Assembly: GCA_026874595.1 (NCBI GenBank)
Contig: CM049316.1
Location: 73,935,176 to 73,999,175 of the forward strand
Direction of reading: 5' to 3'
From: Sipunculus nudus
Taxonomy: Eukaryota > Annelida > Sipuncula > Golfingiida > Sipunculidae
Length of the DNA: 64,000 bases
The translations under genes were made by a program, and so were the position numbers. The notes beneath the pieces are model-generated. The model was not told where the DNA came from and did not search any database. It saw only the letters and a list, made by a program, of their open reading frames with translations. Shown piece after piece: positions 22,640-34,809 of the stretch (within the stretch, counting starts at the first letter, position 1; each line of letters begins with the position of its first letter).

Positions 22640-24680
22640 AGGTCAAAGGTCAAGGTCACTGGACTGGCATTTTAAAATATACTGCGGATGCATTTTAAGC
22701 CAAACTTTCATCCAAGGTCTTGCATCTGGAATATATAGCTCACTTGCCAATAGTGGATGATCCATATAAATTTTGGGGTCACAAGGTCAAAGGTCAAGGC
22801 CACAGGAGCTATCTTTCCAAAAATTAGTTTCTGGATGATAATTCCTTCATTTATTGATGTATGAATTTCAAACTTGACTTGTATTTGACCCATTGGAAAA
22901 GCAAGACCCGAATTGATTTTGGGGTCATGAGGTCAAAGGTCAAGGTCACAGGAAACCTCTTTAGAAAGGTGGTGGATGCAATTTCAGCCAAAAAATTCAT
23001 CCGAGATCTTTCATCTTGCACATATAGTTCACCTGCCAAGAGTGGAAGACCCCTATCAATTTTGAGGTCACAAGGTCAAAGGTGAAGGTCACAGGAGCCA
23101 TCTGTCCAAAAATTAGTTTCTGGATGATAATTCCTGCTTTTATTGATGTATGGATTTCAAACTTGACTTGTATATGTCCCATTAGAAAAGCAAGACCTGA
23201 ATTGATTTTGGGGTGATGAGGTCAAAGGTCAAGGTCACAGGACACATCTTTAAAAAGATGTGGATGCATTTTCAGCCAAACATTTCATCTCAGATCTTTC
23301 ATCTTGCACATATAGTTCACCTGCCAAGAGTGGAAAACCCCTATCAATTTTAAGGTCACAAGGTCAAAGGTGAAGGTCACAGGAGCCATCTGTCCAAAAA
23401 TTAGTTTCTGGATGATAATTCCTGCTTTTATTGATGTATGGATTTCAAACTTGACTTGTATATGTCCCATTGGAAAAGCAAGACCCAAATTGATTTTGGG
23501 GTCATGAGGTCAAAGGTCAAGGTCACAGGACACATCTTTAAAAAGATGTGGATGCATTTTAAGCTAAACTTTCATCCCAGGTCTTCCCTCTTGAATATAT
23601 AGCTCACTTGCCAATGGTGGATAATCCATATAAATTTTGGGGTCACAAGGTCAAAGGTCAAGGCCACAGGAGCTATCTGTCCAAAAATTAGTTTCTGGAT
23701 GATAATTCCTTCTTTTATTGATGTATGGATTTCAAACTTGACTTGTATTTGACCCATTGGAAAAGCAAGACCTGAATTGATTTTGGGGTCATGAGGTCAA
23801 AGGTCAAGGTCACAGGAAACCTCTTCAAAAAGGTTGTGGATGCAATTTCAGCCAAAAAATTCATCTGAGATCTTTCATCTTGCACATATAGTTCACCTGC
23901 CAAGAGTGGAAGACCCCTATCAATTTTAAGGTCACAAGGTCAAAGGTGAAGGTCACAGGAGCCATCTGTCCAAAAATTAGTTTCTGGTCGATAATTCCTG
24001 CTTTTATTGATGTATGGAGTTCAAACTTGACTTGTATATGTCCAATTGGAAAAGCAAGACCTGAATTGATATTGGGGTCACGAGGTCAAAGGTCAAGGTC
24101 ACAGGACACATCTTTAAAAAGATGTGGATGCATTTTCAGCCAAACATTTCATCTCAGATCTTTCATCTTGCACATATAGTTCACCTGCCAAGAGAGGAAG
24201 AACCCTATCAATTTTGAGGTCACAAGGTCAAAGGTGAAGGTCACAGGAGCCATCTGTCCAAAAATTAATTTCTGGATGATAATTCCTTCTTTTATTGATG
24301 TATGGATTTCAAACTTGACTTGTATTTGACCCATTGGAAAAGCAAGACCTGAATTGATTTTGGGGTCATGAGGTCAAAGGTCAAGGTCACAGGAAACCTC
24401 TTTATAAAGATTGTGGATGCATTTTTAGCCAAACAATTCATCTCAGATCTTTCATCTTGCACAAATAGTTCACCTGCCAAGAGTGGAAAACCCTTATCAA
24501 TTTTGAGGTCACAAGGTCAAAGGTGAAGGTCACAGGAGCCATCTGTCCAAAAAATAGCTTCTGGATGATAATTCCTGCTTTTATTGATGTATGGTTTTCA
24601 AACTTGACTTGTATATGTCCCATTGGAAAAGCAAGACCAAATTTGATTTTGGGGTCATGAGGTCAAAGGTCAAGGTCACA
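22640..24680. repeat. Dimeric ~289-bp satellite with one AGGTCA direct repeat per monomer
   Basis: AGGTCA-A-AGGTSA occurs at 22640, 22784, 22930, 23073, 23219, 23361, 23507, 23648, 23794, 23937, 24083, 24225, 24371, 24514 and 24660. Intervals alternate 141-144 and 146 bases, so the array is seven dimers of two diverged monomers. Ten of the fifteen are perfect AGGTCAAAGGTCA; the other five, every second monomer in the inner array, read AGGTCAAAGGTGA. A third half-site (AGGTCA or a variant) follows immediately in each. The ladder of about 61-residue minus-strand reading frames here only reflects the repeat. Confidence 0.95.
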
Positions 24681-25079
24681 GGACACATCTTTAAAACAAT
24701 CAAGGTCACAGGACCAACATCTTCAACAAGATTGTGAATTGTTAGATGGAAGAAACAATAAATATGCCAAGTGTCAGTATATGCTGCCAAAATTGGGGGT
24801 CTGTTCTTAAAGGGGGGGGGGGCTACTATGTCTGGGGATACTCTGGCACCTGCGGTGCCAAGAAATGTCTAGTTAAAACTTCATTTTAAGATGTCACATT
24901 TTAGTACGAGTTTCATTTTCGAGTAATATATTTTACATTTATACAATGTACTTTTTACGATTTTATCTTATGATGTAAGGTAATGAATAATTATGATGAC
25001 ACACCTATATGTAAAGTACATAATTACATTGTTAACATTAAAAATACAACAATCTTGTGTGTTTTATTTAAAAAGACTT

Positions 25080-25301
25080 TTTTTCAGTTCAGGTTACTGC
25101 GCCGTGCATCCAGCCCCCTTCCTACATTTGGCCGACTTGCTCCCCTGCATCGTCTTCCTTACATTTCTTCCAGTTCCATACTTGCTTCTCGTTCACTCCA
25201 AAATGCTCTGCCGTCTTACGGATACTGCCATTGGTCTCTGCATGGGCCTCAACTTTGATCTTGAATGCTGCATCATAATGCGATCGCTTGCGCTTGGGCA
25301 T
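25080..25301 (-). pseudogene. pogo/Tigger-like transposase (second copy), N-terminal DNA-binding part
   Basis: From an ATG at 25301 the minus strand reads a basic start, KRKRSHYDAAFKIKVEAHAE, then NGSIRKTAEHFGVNEKQVW, the psq/CENP-B N-terminal helix-turn-helix that binds transposon ends. A stop follows after about 75 codons (QVGQM). The next domain resumes at 21880 across the 21976-24838 insertion. This start is chosen because the MPKRKR opening is typical of the family. Confidence 0.75.
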
Positions 25302-25859
25302 CCTTACGTGTCACAGATTGAAGAACTAATGGGGAACCGATGATTATGGTAATGCTTAAATAGTTAATGTTGTTCACACCTATTCTTGGAACTTTTTCTT
25401 TGTATGCCCTGTTGTTTCTTAGTACGTCATCACAAAGAGTACCGTTGGCCAATCATCTACATTGATGTTCGATTGATGTTTTATGAGCCAGGGCCCCGGC
25501 TTCCCTATGCCCGGTACTTCCCCCTATGCTCCTATGATACATCCTAAGTTGACATCGTGGCCCCGGTTGACTTCGTCACGGATGAGCCGTCAGAAACCAA
25601 ACAAAGTTTCAGCAATTGTTATTGAGTAGATAATGTTGGTCAACAAATGAGACAGACAAAGCCGAACACCACCCAGGGAGTTAAAATTAGGTACTTTTCT
25701 CCCAACTGTCATGCCTGACTGGACATCTGCATGCAGGAGCGTTCGAGTTTCCGCATACCGCCCGGCAACAAAATGTGACAAAAACTTGGTGCAGCCTTTA
25801 AGCAATGTTTAAGTATTTTATTTAAGTATTCCTGAAAGGTTTTTTGCTAACATGGGATG
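25302..25859. other. Probable non-coding tail of the Gypsy element
   Basis: Nothing recognisable. A 71-codon minus-strand frame (25590-25805) lies just downstream of the integrase end and resembles no family I know. No clear LTR pair was found. Confidence 0.35.
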
Positions 25860-28570
25860 CGGCCTTAAAACAACTTGCAGCCGCAAAACTTGGATCTACG
25901 GTTATACACAGGAATGTCACAATTTGGTTGTTATTATACAACATACACAGGCGTTTCCCATGTATCAGCTAGTTTCTACTTCCCAATTTTGTGGAAGGTT
26001 ACGTACAAGGACCCTGTCACCAACCTGGAGGAAGGTGCCTTTAATTTTGCGATCATATTGTGTTTTGTGGCATTTTGTGCTCTAGGGGAGCTGTTTTAGC
26101 CTCCTTGTACGCAGCTGATCAAGTGTCTTTCAAAGATTGTAAATAGTTTGAATAATTCTTGTTAGTCTGTTAATCTTTTTGATCGAGTCCCAGAAAAATA
26201 TCTTTTAGAAGTCTGGGAGGGCGCCCATAAATAAAAAAATAGAAAACCCCATAGTTCTATGCTGTGTGCAATTAAAAGCATGAGTTGCACCGTTAAGATG
26301 GACTTTCCAGTTCGATTCATGTTCTTGTTCAAGGGAACCTAGCATGTCTAACAATCTGCGATTAAACAACTCACACTGACCAATACCTGTATGATGATGA
26401 TGAGTTTACTTTCAAAATTCCGTCCTTGATCCGAATGGATTTGTTTTGGTTTTTTTTGTTTTTTCTTTGGGGGGGGGGGGGGGGGCATGATGGCATATGA
26501 ATTGATCAAACAGAATTTATGCTGTTATGTAGGCTTTGCCTGAATTTTATTTTGCAGGGAAAGGACCTTGTGACTTTTTAAGTGATCAGTTATTACCAAA
26601 ATATTTCAATATATCCCTTATAGACTTCAGAAAATCAGTGCAAATTTATGAGTTCTAAAGGAGGAGTAAATAATATTACCAATGGAGCTCTCTGATTGAC
26701 AGGGTTTTTAGTCTCACACACTTCTGACAGCAAACGATGTATTGTATAACAGCCTTTGTTACATATGGCCAAGTACCTATCCTGAATTAGTTTGACAGGT
26801 TTTGTTTGGCCAATATTTCTCATAAGATCATGTAATCACTGAAAAGCTAAAGGGTGCAAGGCTTTAGGCAATACTGATTGAAATGTGACTGTGTTGTCTA
26901 ACGGTATCTGTCGACACAAATGTTGTGTAACATTGAATGGGTTGCTTGCATTGTATATATTATCCAATCCCAATATAATGATTTGTGCACTGGTACTTTA
27001 AATTGTTTTCCTGCCTCTAAGTGCTTAATTATATGTTTTAGTATAGGGCCCTCTGTTTTTCCGGAGGTTAGCAGCAGTCTGTCGAAGTTCATCAGAAATA
27101 GTAGTCTGGTTTATACGTGCTGGGGTGGTATATATGGGCGAAGAAAAATAGGTTATGATAGCCACATATGACGTTAACCGTTTCCATAGATATGGCTATC
27201 ATCCGGAGGAAGTGTTTCTATAACAGGACTTCTAGACAACTAATCAGTTTCTATATTAGTTACCCGATCAATATTTAACATCAAAATCAAAGTTGGCTAT
27301 TTCAGCAATCCTCTGCTGTTGGAGTGTCCGTTGGCATCTAACATGGCGTTTGAAAGATTATAACAAAACGGGTTGTTATCTGTTCCGACAGTGAACTTTC
27401 CCTATAAAGATACACCTTGAATATGTCTATGGCAGCCCACTTTAAGGCTAGGAATTCTAACTTTTGAGCTGGGTAATTCAGTTCTTGGGGCCAAAGGCTG
27501 CGAATAGCTTACGCTATGGGGTGGGACTTAATCTTATTTTCTTGATATAGGGCTGCTCCATTTAGAGGCATGAGCATGTAACAAGAATGGTTTAGTGAAA
27601 TATGTGAATGCTAAAACAGGACTTCACTTAGTACGTATTTAATTGATCCCAAATTTGTCTTCTTGTCCTTTTCCCAATAAATGGACGTGTTTGTTTTCTG
27701 TTTGATTTTACCCTGCCTTATTTTCTGTTTTGGCGATATACCTTTTTAGAGGATTTGCATTGTTCGGGCTACTTGAGCAAAGTGAGGTAAAGACTTACGG
27801 TAGAAGCTAGCTTTGGTTTGATAAAATGAACCTGTGTTTCACTCTATTGGTTCTGCCCAAATCAGTTTCATTCAAAGAAAAGGATTTCAAAGTATTTCAC
27901 AGATCCTTTGCCTTTTGAATTTCTTCTTGTGGTAAAGAGGAATCGACGTTACACTGGTCAAAAATGGCTGCAGGCTTCATTGGTAGAATAAAGTTTTCGG
28001 ATGTTTGGTATTGGCAGTATTGTGTCTCACAGATATAAACCATGCGGACAAACGGAACAGCTACATCTTAATTAATACCATAATGCTCTAAGTACATATG
28101 TTAAACCACTTAAAGGGTCCTATTAATAATGCAGATCTAATTATACTGCCACCTTATTACTAGACCTTGTTCAAATAAAATGTTGGTATGCAAGTTCATC
28201 GGTCATGGTATCTTTTTTTTAGTGTTGATAACTAAAATGCTAAACAGATTTAAAAATTTAGGTTCCCATCGATGAAGCCTTAAATGCCTAAAATTATTTT
28301 GTCTACATTTCTAAAGAGAGTTAATGCCCTGATCACTAAATGCAATGGTTGGGAGGTCATCACAACAAAAACATTCGTGCTGGACTTAAGCGATTTTTAT
28401 TCCCTCAGTTGTTTGACAAGGATCAGCAAATACAGTAAATGTGTTAGGGTAGAAAAATGGTGTTTGGCACCTGCACAAACTACAATAATGTCATTAAGAC
28501 AAATACTAGTGAAACATGGTGAATAACATGATACATAAATAGTTATTACATGGCATTAGGCCTGAGGACG
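25860..28570 (-). pseudogene. Ty3/Gypsy pol, heavily decayed (RT, RNase H, integrase)
   Basis: In minus-strand order: a reverse-transcriptase YLDD-box relic (SICLNDIIVV, about 28500); an RNase H segment (NGAALYQENKIKSHPIA then LNYPAQKLEFLALKWA, about 27440-27590); an RNase H to integrase linker with LSR (about 27250); integrase zinc-finger and linker (DRYLAICNK then NPVNQRAPLV, about 26680-26790) and ENILVITDH; an integrase core DQGRNFESKL (about 26420) with FNRRLLDMLGSLEQE and LNGATHAFNCTQH; and a C-terminal VGDRVLVRN (about 26000). More than ten stops or frame changes break it. The NQRAPLV motif is shared with mollusc-type Gypsy elements (from memory). Confidence 0.8.
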
Positions 28571-31117
28571 GGCCATTGAAGAATAAGTGCGAATAACACA
28601 TTCATCACACAAATGTTCATCAAATTAAGCTTACATGAGTGTACGTGTCTATAAGTAAGAAACCATGAGGAGACCATAGCAATGAGCTCTATCTATAGTT
28701 ACAGGGATGTGTTGTTTAAGATATGTATCCATTTAAGTCTAGACGGAAGTGTCAACATTGTTTACAAGGAACATATAAACTTCTGTTTCAAGCATAATAG
28801 CTTCACAAATATAATGCGAACTGTCCCAACAAGGGATCACATGGAGTGGATTAACGGAAGCCAATCGCCTGGCACCTGGAGCATCCTCGTCTAAGGTAAA
28901 GCCTACAACTATGGTATCATAAACATGAATAATAAACTTACAAAGGGTTATCAATCTACAGACATCACTAAAATGAAGTGTGATCAGCATTTGTCTCCCG
29001 AGGTAATAACACCGTTGAAACTTTTTGCTGACAAATTGTTGCTTCCATGATGGGCATTGTGATTGATACTTTAAGTAAACAATACAAAATATAGTATGTG
29101 GTGCAGAAACTGGTATATTTGAATACAATAATAATAGCCTTCTCTGACAGACGTGAACCAAACTATGGTTTGAATACTTGTAGTACATTTTTCCGTCCAA
29201 ACTGAAACCCCTACCAGGTCATAGAGCGACAATCTGCCTTCAGTTTTACTTGATCAATATAATAATACTATATTATTATACAAAATAATACCAGAAAATG
29301 TCAGCGTTCAATATTAAACGTTGATTCTACAAGGGCATTCCTGCGTACATGCAGACGTATGCACCTAAGCCAAATTAACGCGCTCAGTTTCATGAGTGAC
29401 GCTACCTTTGTACACAAAATCTACACAAAATATTTAAAAACAGCTATAAAGAACCTTACCCGACGATAGTCTGAAACATTTGCCCTGCTCTGACGCTTTG
29501 TCAGATAACAACCTGGGTCGTCCAGAATAACAAATTAACTTTGATCGTAGTCTTCAAAAACTAACTTTTTGTCTGAGCAAAACGGCCCGAAGTCCTGACT
29601 GTGCATGCTCAAGGGCAGACTTGTCAACAAGCTAAACAGGTGGCAGCACGCTTCCCGATCGATGGCGTCTCCAGTTGACAATATTATCAACTATCCTTCC
29701 AAAAAGTTTATACATTGCACTCAGACAGAACCCTGTCCGCATTGTAAGGAATAATCAGTCGTAAAACTGTTGCAGGCAAATACACGTATCACAAATTACA
29801 CGACCACTTGGTTTTAATAAATATACGTTCTACTTGAAAATGTCTGTTATTATTATTATTATCATATATATATATATATAATCGACAAAGCATTACACAT
29901 AAAGTAAATGTTTGATTTTGTAAAGCATAAAATCCAAGATGATGTGTTCTAAAGCTTTAATACAACACTATTGCTTTTAAACACTTTTGCATCCACGAAG
30001 AAAGGTTGTTAGAACAGAGATGCAAGACTGAACTTTAAAATGCTACTTAGACTCCAGTATCATACCATGATGTGACATAAAATATACATGGAATCAATTT
30101 AAATCACAGAACAGAAAGAATTAACAATCTGCACAAAAATGCAAATGAAGGTATAATGTGGTCATACAGGTAAAATCCATTAGACACATGACCTGTAGTG
30201 TTCCGAGCCTCTGAGTCAGTGTAGATGGATACCACCCAGGGAGCAAATCTTTTCCATAATATAACATAGTAGCGACAAATGCGTAAATCAGGTGCAATAG
30301 AGATAGGTTGATCCAACCAAGCTATTATTTAATACATGTTGTGGAGAGGAGAGGATTTTGACATTAATCTTTAATTTAAGATTGGACATTTAAAGAATAT
30401 TCAAACGGGCATTATCATCAAAAAGAGAAGACAGATCTGTGTTATGGAATTATATGGACTTCATTTTGGCATTGTTAACCAACCAATTATTATCTGAATT
30501 TTGAAGAAATCTAAATATAATAGCCGGACACACGTGAGCTACCAACTCCTTGAGTTTGACTACGTTATGCACAGGCATTTAAGAGAATAGCAGTTGAGGA
30601 ACAGAAATTGTTAATATGTGTTGTGGAATTTGCCTCGAAATACTCCTCTGTGCTCCTGTAATTAACTTTGAGAACAAGCATGGCTCTAGATTTTAGTTCA
30701 TGTAGGTGAAACAAAAAAAAAATTGTCTTTATTGTTCATGGACCAAAAGTATTTTACTTAGTAATAATTTATATTTACATATATAATAATGCCCATCAAC
30801 CGCTGAAACTACTTTATTAGTGCCCCCGTTATCGAATTTCTGGATCCGCCATTTCGCTAGGTCGTATTAAAAGAGATCTGTCAAATATACACTGACTTCA
30901 TATAACCCTATAAATTGATTTGTCCGTTTACAGTGACATTATGTATAATTTGGGGTTATACCTTTATAATTAAAGTGATTAACATAACCGCTGATTGCTA
31001 AAGCTTCCTACCTATAAATCAAATACTCACTGGCAGTGTGATGGGAACAACCCATACCAAGTTACCTGCACCTGCCGTGGCGCTAAATCTTTATATATTT
31101 TTTCTTCTCTCTTCCAG
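28571..31117. other. No gene recognised
   Basis: Holds a 153-codon minus-strand frame (28739-29200) of unknown nature, possibly the upstream part of the Gypsy element. A (TTA)n/(TA)n microsatellite lies at about 29845-29880. The rest is AT-rich. The stretch just before 31118 ends in a pyrimidine tract and CAG acceptor. Confidence 0.4.
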
Positions 31118-31211
31118 AACAGCTGGATAAGATATACAATGTTAGACTTACTACTGGTGACAACTTTGTTTTCTCTGAGCGAATCGACGTTCAGCACACT
31201 GCAAGCTATAG
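31118..31211 (+). CDS. Signal-peptide exon of a secreted (C-type lectin-like) protein
   Basis: The exon begins after a strong acceptor (TTTTTTCTTCTCTCTTCCAG). An ATG at 31139 opens MLDLLLVTTLFSLSESTF: a short N-region, a hydrophobic core and a plausible cleavage site near Ser/Thr 14-19. It ends at a consensus donor (ATAG|GTGAGT, GT at 31212), leaving one base, so it is phase 1. The CTLD exon at 41518 starts with two bases completing a codon, so the two are phase-compatible; the exon at 31876 is also compatible at its 5' side. The acceptor before the ATG implies an upstream non-coding exon that I cannot locate. The joining of these exons is inference. Confidence 0.6.
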
Positions 31212-31875
31212 GTGAGTGCCGGTGAATGCCTTAATATCCCTTCACTTTCATGTATATTCTCTTGTATATTCATACTCTTTTTTATATTCAAGCATGTAAT
31301 GATCTATGTGAAAATGCCGTGCTGGTAGCTGAAGGTATAGTTTCATTCAGAGAGTCTTGGGCTGATGTTTTAAATAAATACTTTTGGTAAAATGAATTAT
31401 TTCAGCTGGTTAAGAATGTAAGCCGTTAAGAATGTTGAAAGTGAAATTTAATCTCTAAGGGAAACAAATGAAATTGTTTGACTTTTTAAGGTCTCTCTTA
31501 GAACATAGATGACAATTTTGCCCAGCCGTTAGTAAAAATCGTTCCCATTTCTCATTTCCCTTTCGAAATAGTTCTGTATGATGTTCTACTCTTTTTACAC
31601 TCACCAATGCAGGCAATAAAAGTTACTGTTTTACCAGCTCCCGTGATCAGTTCGCATGATATTACGACGAAACATAAGGAATTATGTAATGAAATATTAG
31701 AAATTTCACATAATTTGATCTCATGACCATTTCACATTATAAGCACATATGAACCCCACCCCGTCTTATCCATCTACCAACACACGCACGTTGTCGCATT
31801 AACAGCAGGTTCGCCACGTGTATCTGATTTGTGAGTGATAAATGTGTATAGTCTAATAAATCTCTTTTTTTCCAG

Positions 31876-31999
31876 AACCAGTAAAACAATTAATGCAAGT
31901 GGAGGCGATGAATGAATGTATGGTTCACCAGATGGCGCTACCGGCTCCACAGAGTAACCAGGAACATAAACTCCTCCTGGATCACCTCATTTCTACTAG
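31876..31999 (+). CDS. Candidate internal exon, downstream of signal peptide
   Basis: Acceptor TTTTTTTCCAG and donor ACTAG|GTATAG frame an open stretch that continues from the phase-1 signal-peptide exon with EPVKQLMQVEAMNECMVHQM and then a Pro/Gln-rich segment. No domain is recognised; it contains one Cys. Its 3' phase (2) does not match the phase-1 start of the CTLD exon at 41518, so it may belong to an alternative transcript or be spurious. Without splicing at 32000 the frame would run to a stop at 32118. Confidence 0.35.
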
Positions 32000-32492
32000 G
32001 TATAGTTCTGTTCGGCTACACTTCAGACATAAACAGTTCTCCGAGTGGACCTCATTAAACCAACGTGTCTCACTTATGATTACACCAGTTCTTGCTCAGG
32101 GCCAGGAATCACACAAATGACAGCGGGGTGTCGCAGGTTTAGAACTAGAGGCACACTACGATGGTTTTATTATAGTTCTTTTCTCTGTGCTTGCCCTGGT
32201 GGTGAACCCCGGAAAATCTTACTATACAAAGCAGTAGCTAAAACGAAGGATATTAAGAATGAGTGCAGTGTACGAGTATAACCGTAGCGTGAGTAGTGTA
32301 AACCGAAAATAGTAGAGTGTCAAACTTTTGCATATTTTGCTGTTTTTAATAGCCCACTTATCTCTAGTTACGTCAAAAGCTTGGTCTTGAGTGTATTTTT
32401 AACAAAGGATTGTTTAATTATGTGATTTCATTATATGTCATAAAGGATTTCAACAAAGAAATATGTAGTTTCGTTCACATTCACTTTTTTTT
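32000..32492. other. Intronic sequence, no feature seen
   Basis: No conserved reading frame or repeat end recognised before the GCGAACCTGTG repeat. Confidence 0.4.
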
Positions 32493-33270
32493 GCGAACCT
32501 GTGAGATAATGCGATGGTGCAGCGTTGTCCGTCCATCGTCCGCCGTCCAGAGCTGGCTTTCGCCGTCCATGGCTGTAAGTCAGAAACTGTCGGATCTGGC
32601 AGCTCCAAATTACGTGTAAGAATTTGTCACATGTGAAACTTGGTGCCCTGGAGCTTATTATTGGGTATCTGCATTAATTTAGATTTTATAGAGAAAAAGC
32701 TTAAAAACATTTAAAAATCTTCTTCTCTGAAACTGTCCAGCCAAATTGTCCAATATTTCACAGGAATGATCCCTAGAACAATCTCTCTCAAGTTTGTTCG
32801 AATGGTTCCAGTTCGGAGATTTTTGGCCGAGTTACAGGAGGTTGAACTTTGTCATCTGTCCAAAAAAGCCCACTAAAATTAAAATCTCAGAAATGGCTAG
32901 AGCTATAATCACCAAATTTCATACCAATGTTTGTCACATAGGTCATGTCTGATTTTGATGTATTTGTGGCGCCACCTACATTGATGTGTTTTTTACAAGC
33001 GAAAATGTAATTTTAAACTCTTCTAAACTGTTAAGCTGATTGGTTTAAACTTTACAAGAATTATTCTATGGTAGGGTTCTGCCAGTTTTATAAGAATAGA
33101 TTGGGTAAATACAGTTTAAAAAAACATTGTAGCCAATTGAAAAAGGCTTTCTGTATTTGAAAACAGATTTGACAACATGCTGACTTTCAGCAGCCAAGTC
33201 AAGAGGTCACTCAGTACAAACAGGTGGGGTCCAGACATCACCATGGTATCTGACCTGGCTCTGGGGGGGT

Positions 33271-33320
33271 GTCTAGACAATGTGTCTAGACGTCTAGACA
33301 CAGCGTCTAGACGTCTAGAC
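33271..33320. repeat. Five GTCTAGAC palindromes on a 21-bp period
   Basis: Exact GTCTAGAC at 33271, 33284, 33292, 33305 and 33313, with start intervals 13, 8, 13, 8. A decayed sixth (GTTTAGAT) follows at about 33326. Confidence 0.9.
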
Positions 33321-34059
33321 ACAATGTTTAGATGCAGAATTCCCAGATTATTGGAACTATATCTTTCAACTGTTTGAAAAACTTGGTTTGCATTTTAAGC
33401 GAATTGGGTTTATCATCAGGTCACATGTGAACCGCTGCGCCTTCATTTTTGGTTGACCTCTGACCTTTCCTCGCTACCCAGAGTCCATTTGTGCGTCTGT
33501 TTCCACACATAAATCCGCATATCCCGGGTACCCTTTGACTGATCAGGCTAAAAAGTTTGCACATATGTAGCCCTTTATATAGCTTTATAACATACACTAA
33601 AAATGGTGGCACCACCTGCAACCATTTTTGCAGCGTCCATCTGTTCATCTGCTTTGGATAATATCACTCATATCTCAGCAGTGGTTTGACTAATCCACCT
33701 GAAATTTTGCAGGTTTATACATCCTGGACAGCTTTCTCGATTTATGACAGGTGGCGCCATCTACATTCAAGTTTACTCTGCAGACATCCAAGCTCATATC
33801 TCGGGAACCCTTTGACCGATTGAGCCAAAATTTTGCTTGTGTATAGATCTTACATAGCTCTTCATCATAGGCAATACTGGTGGCACCACCTGCAAACATT
33901 TTTGCACAGCTTCCATCCGTTCATCTTTCTTGGTGTAAAATCCCTTATATCTCAGCAGTGGTTTGACATATCCACCTGAAATTTTGCATAAATACATCCT
34001 GGACATTTTTCTCGATTTTATGACAGGTGGCACCACCTACATTCACGTTAACGCTGCAG

Positions 34060-34064
34060 ACATC
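34060..34064. repeat. BEL target-site duplication, left (ACATC)
   Basis: Identical ACATC follows the right LTR at 40630-40634. Five bases is usual for BEL/Pao. Confidence 0.9.
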
Positions 34065-34607
34065 TGGAGCGGCCAGACATTCGTGCTTCGTCACAGTCAA
34101 GAACACAACTATCCAGTTATAAAGGCTTGTAAGACTTTGCTATAACTTTATTCTGTGTAAATACAGCTCTTGATAATATTCCAAAGTTATTTGAAGTCTG
34201 AAAATACAGAAGGGATAAAGAATAATAAGACTCTGTAAGTGAAACCTTGCAAAGCTATGTTCATATATAGTTTCATGAATTAACAGTAGACGGCGTGCGG
34301 ATCGCATCGTTATTCCAAATATCATCCGGTTAAGCCAGACCACAAACAAGGCGAAAACTTACTAATTTATCTGTTTAAACAGGCAAAACTTTAGTAGTTC
34401 AATAGTCTAGATTGCCCTTTATGTAATAGAACTTAACTTACCAGTCTGCGCCTATTAATATATGGTTGTATTCCGTATACAAATCACTGGATCTGGCCTT
34501 CCGACTTTCCTTTGTTTTAGTTTCTGAGAAGTGCGCATGCGCGTCATATCTTTTACAACCTCCACGCAAGAGTGCATATTCACAATATAACGTTTGCTCG
34601 CGATCCA
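34065..34607 (-). repeat. 3' LTR of the BEL element
   Basis: 543 bp, TG...CA ends on the plus strand. It differs from 40087-40629 at three visible positions (near 34234, 34428 and 34489). It contains TGCGCATGCGCG at 34532-34543, which resembles the NRF-1 consensus. Confidence 0.95.
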
Positions 34608-34618
34608 CCCTCCCCGCC
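34608..34618 (-). promoter_or_regulatory. Polypurine tract of the BEL element
   Basis: On the minus strand GGCGGGGAGGG abuts the 3' LTR start, the expected position for plus-strand priming. Confidence 0.8.
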
Positions 34619-34809
34619 GCTGACAGAGTCCATAGATACATCCCTTTGCTCATGCAATGTTAATTACAATTGATTGCTACGGGTTACGGTATACTCTAAT
34701 GAAAATGCGAGTTTAAAGAACTCCCATCTTAATCTAGATATATTCAAACGAGGAACATTCAATTATACTCATAAAGTGATCAGTCCAGTCCCAATGATCT
34801 GTGTAAGCT

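Larger units (their letters stand above)
21976..24838. mobile_element. 2.9-kb TIR element with internal AGGTCA-repeat satellite
   Basis: The left end is TA-TCCCCAGACA (21974-21985) and the right end TGTCTGGGGA-TA (24829-24840), a perfect 10-base inverted repeat inside a TA duplication. It interrupts the pogo transposase between the N-terminal helix-turn-helix and the CENP-B helix. The interior carries a (CCGCCG)-rich start, one palindromic AGGTCATGACCT, a GGTGGCGCCACCT copy at 22304, and a 2-kb tandem array. No transposase is encoded, so it is non-autonomous. A G tract lies just inside the right end. Confidence 0.75.

Noticed and set aside
22708-24790. Ladder of about 61-residue minus-strand reading frames with near-identical sequence
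   Set aside because: Produced by the tandem satellite; they overlap head to tail at the monomer period and have no protein-like conservation.
28739-29200. 153-codon minus-strand frame as a host gene
   Set aside because: No domain, no splice support, and it lies just upstream of the decayed Gypsy pol on the same strand, so it is more likely a retrotransposon relic or chance.
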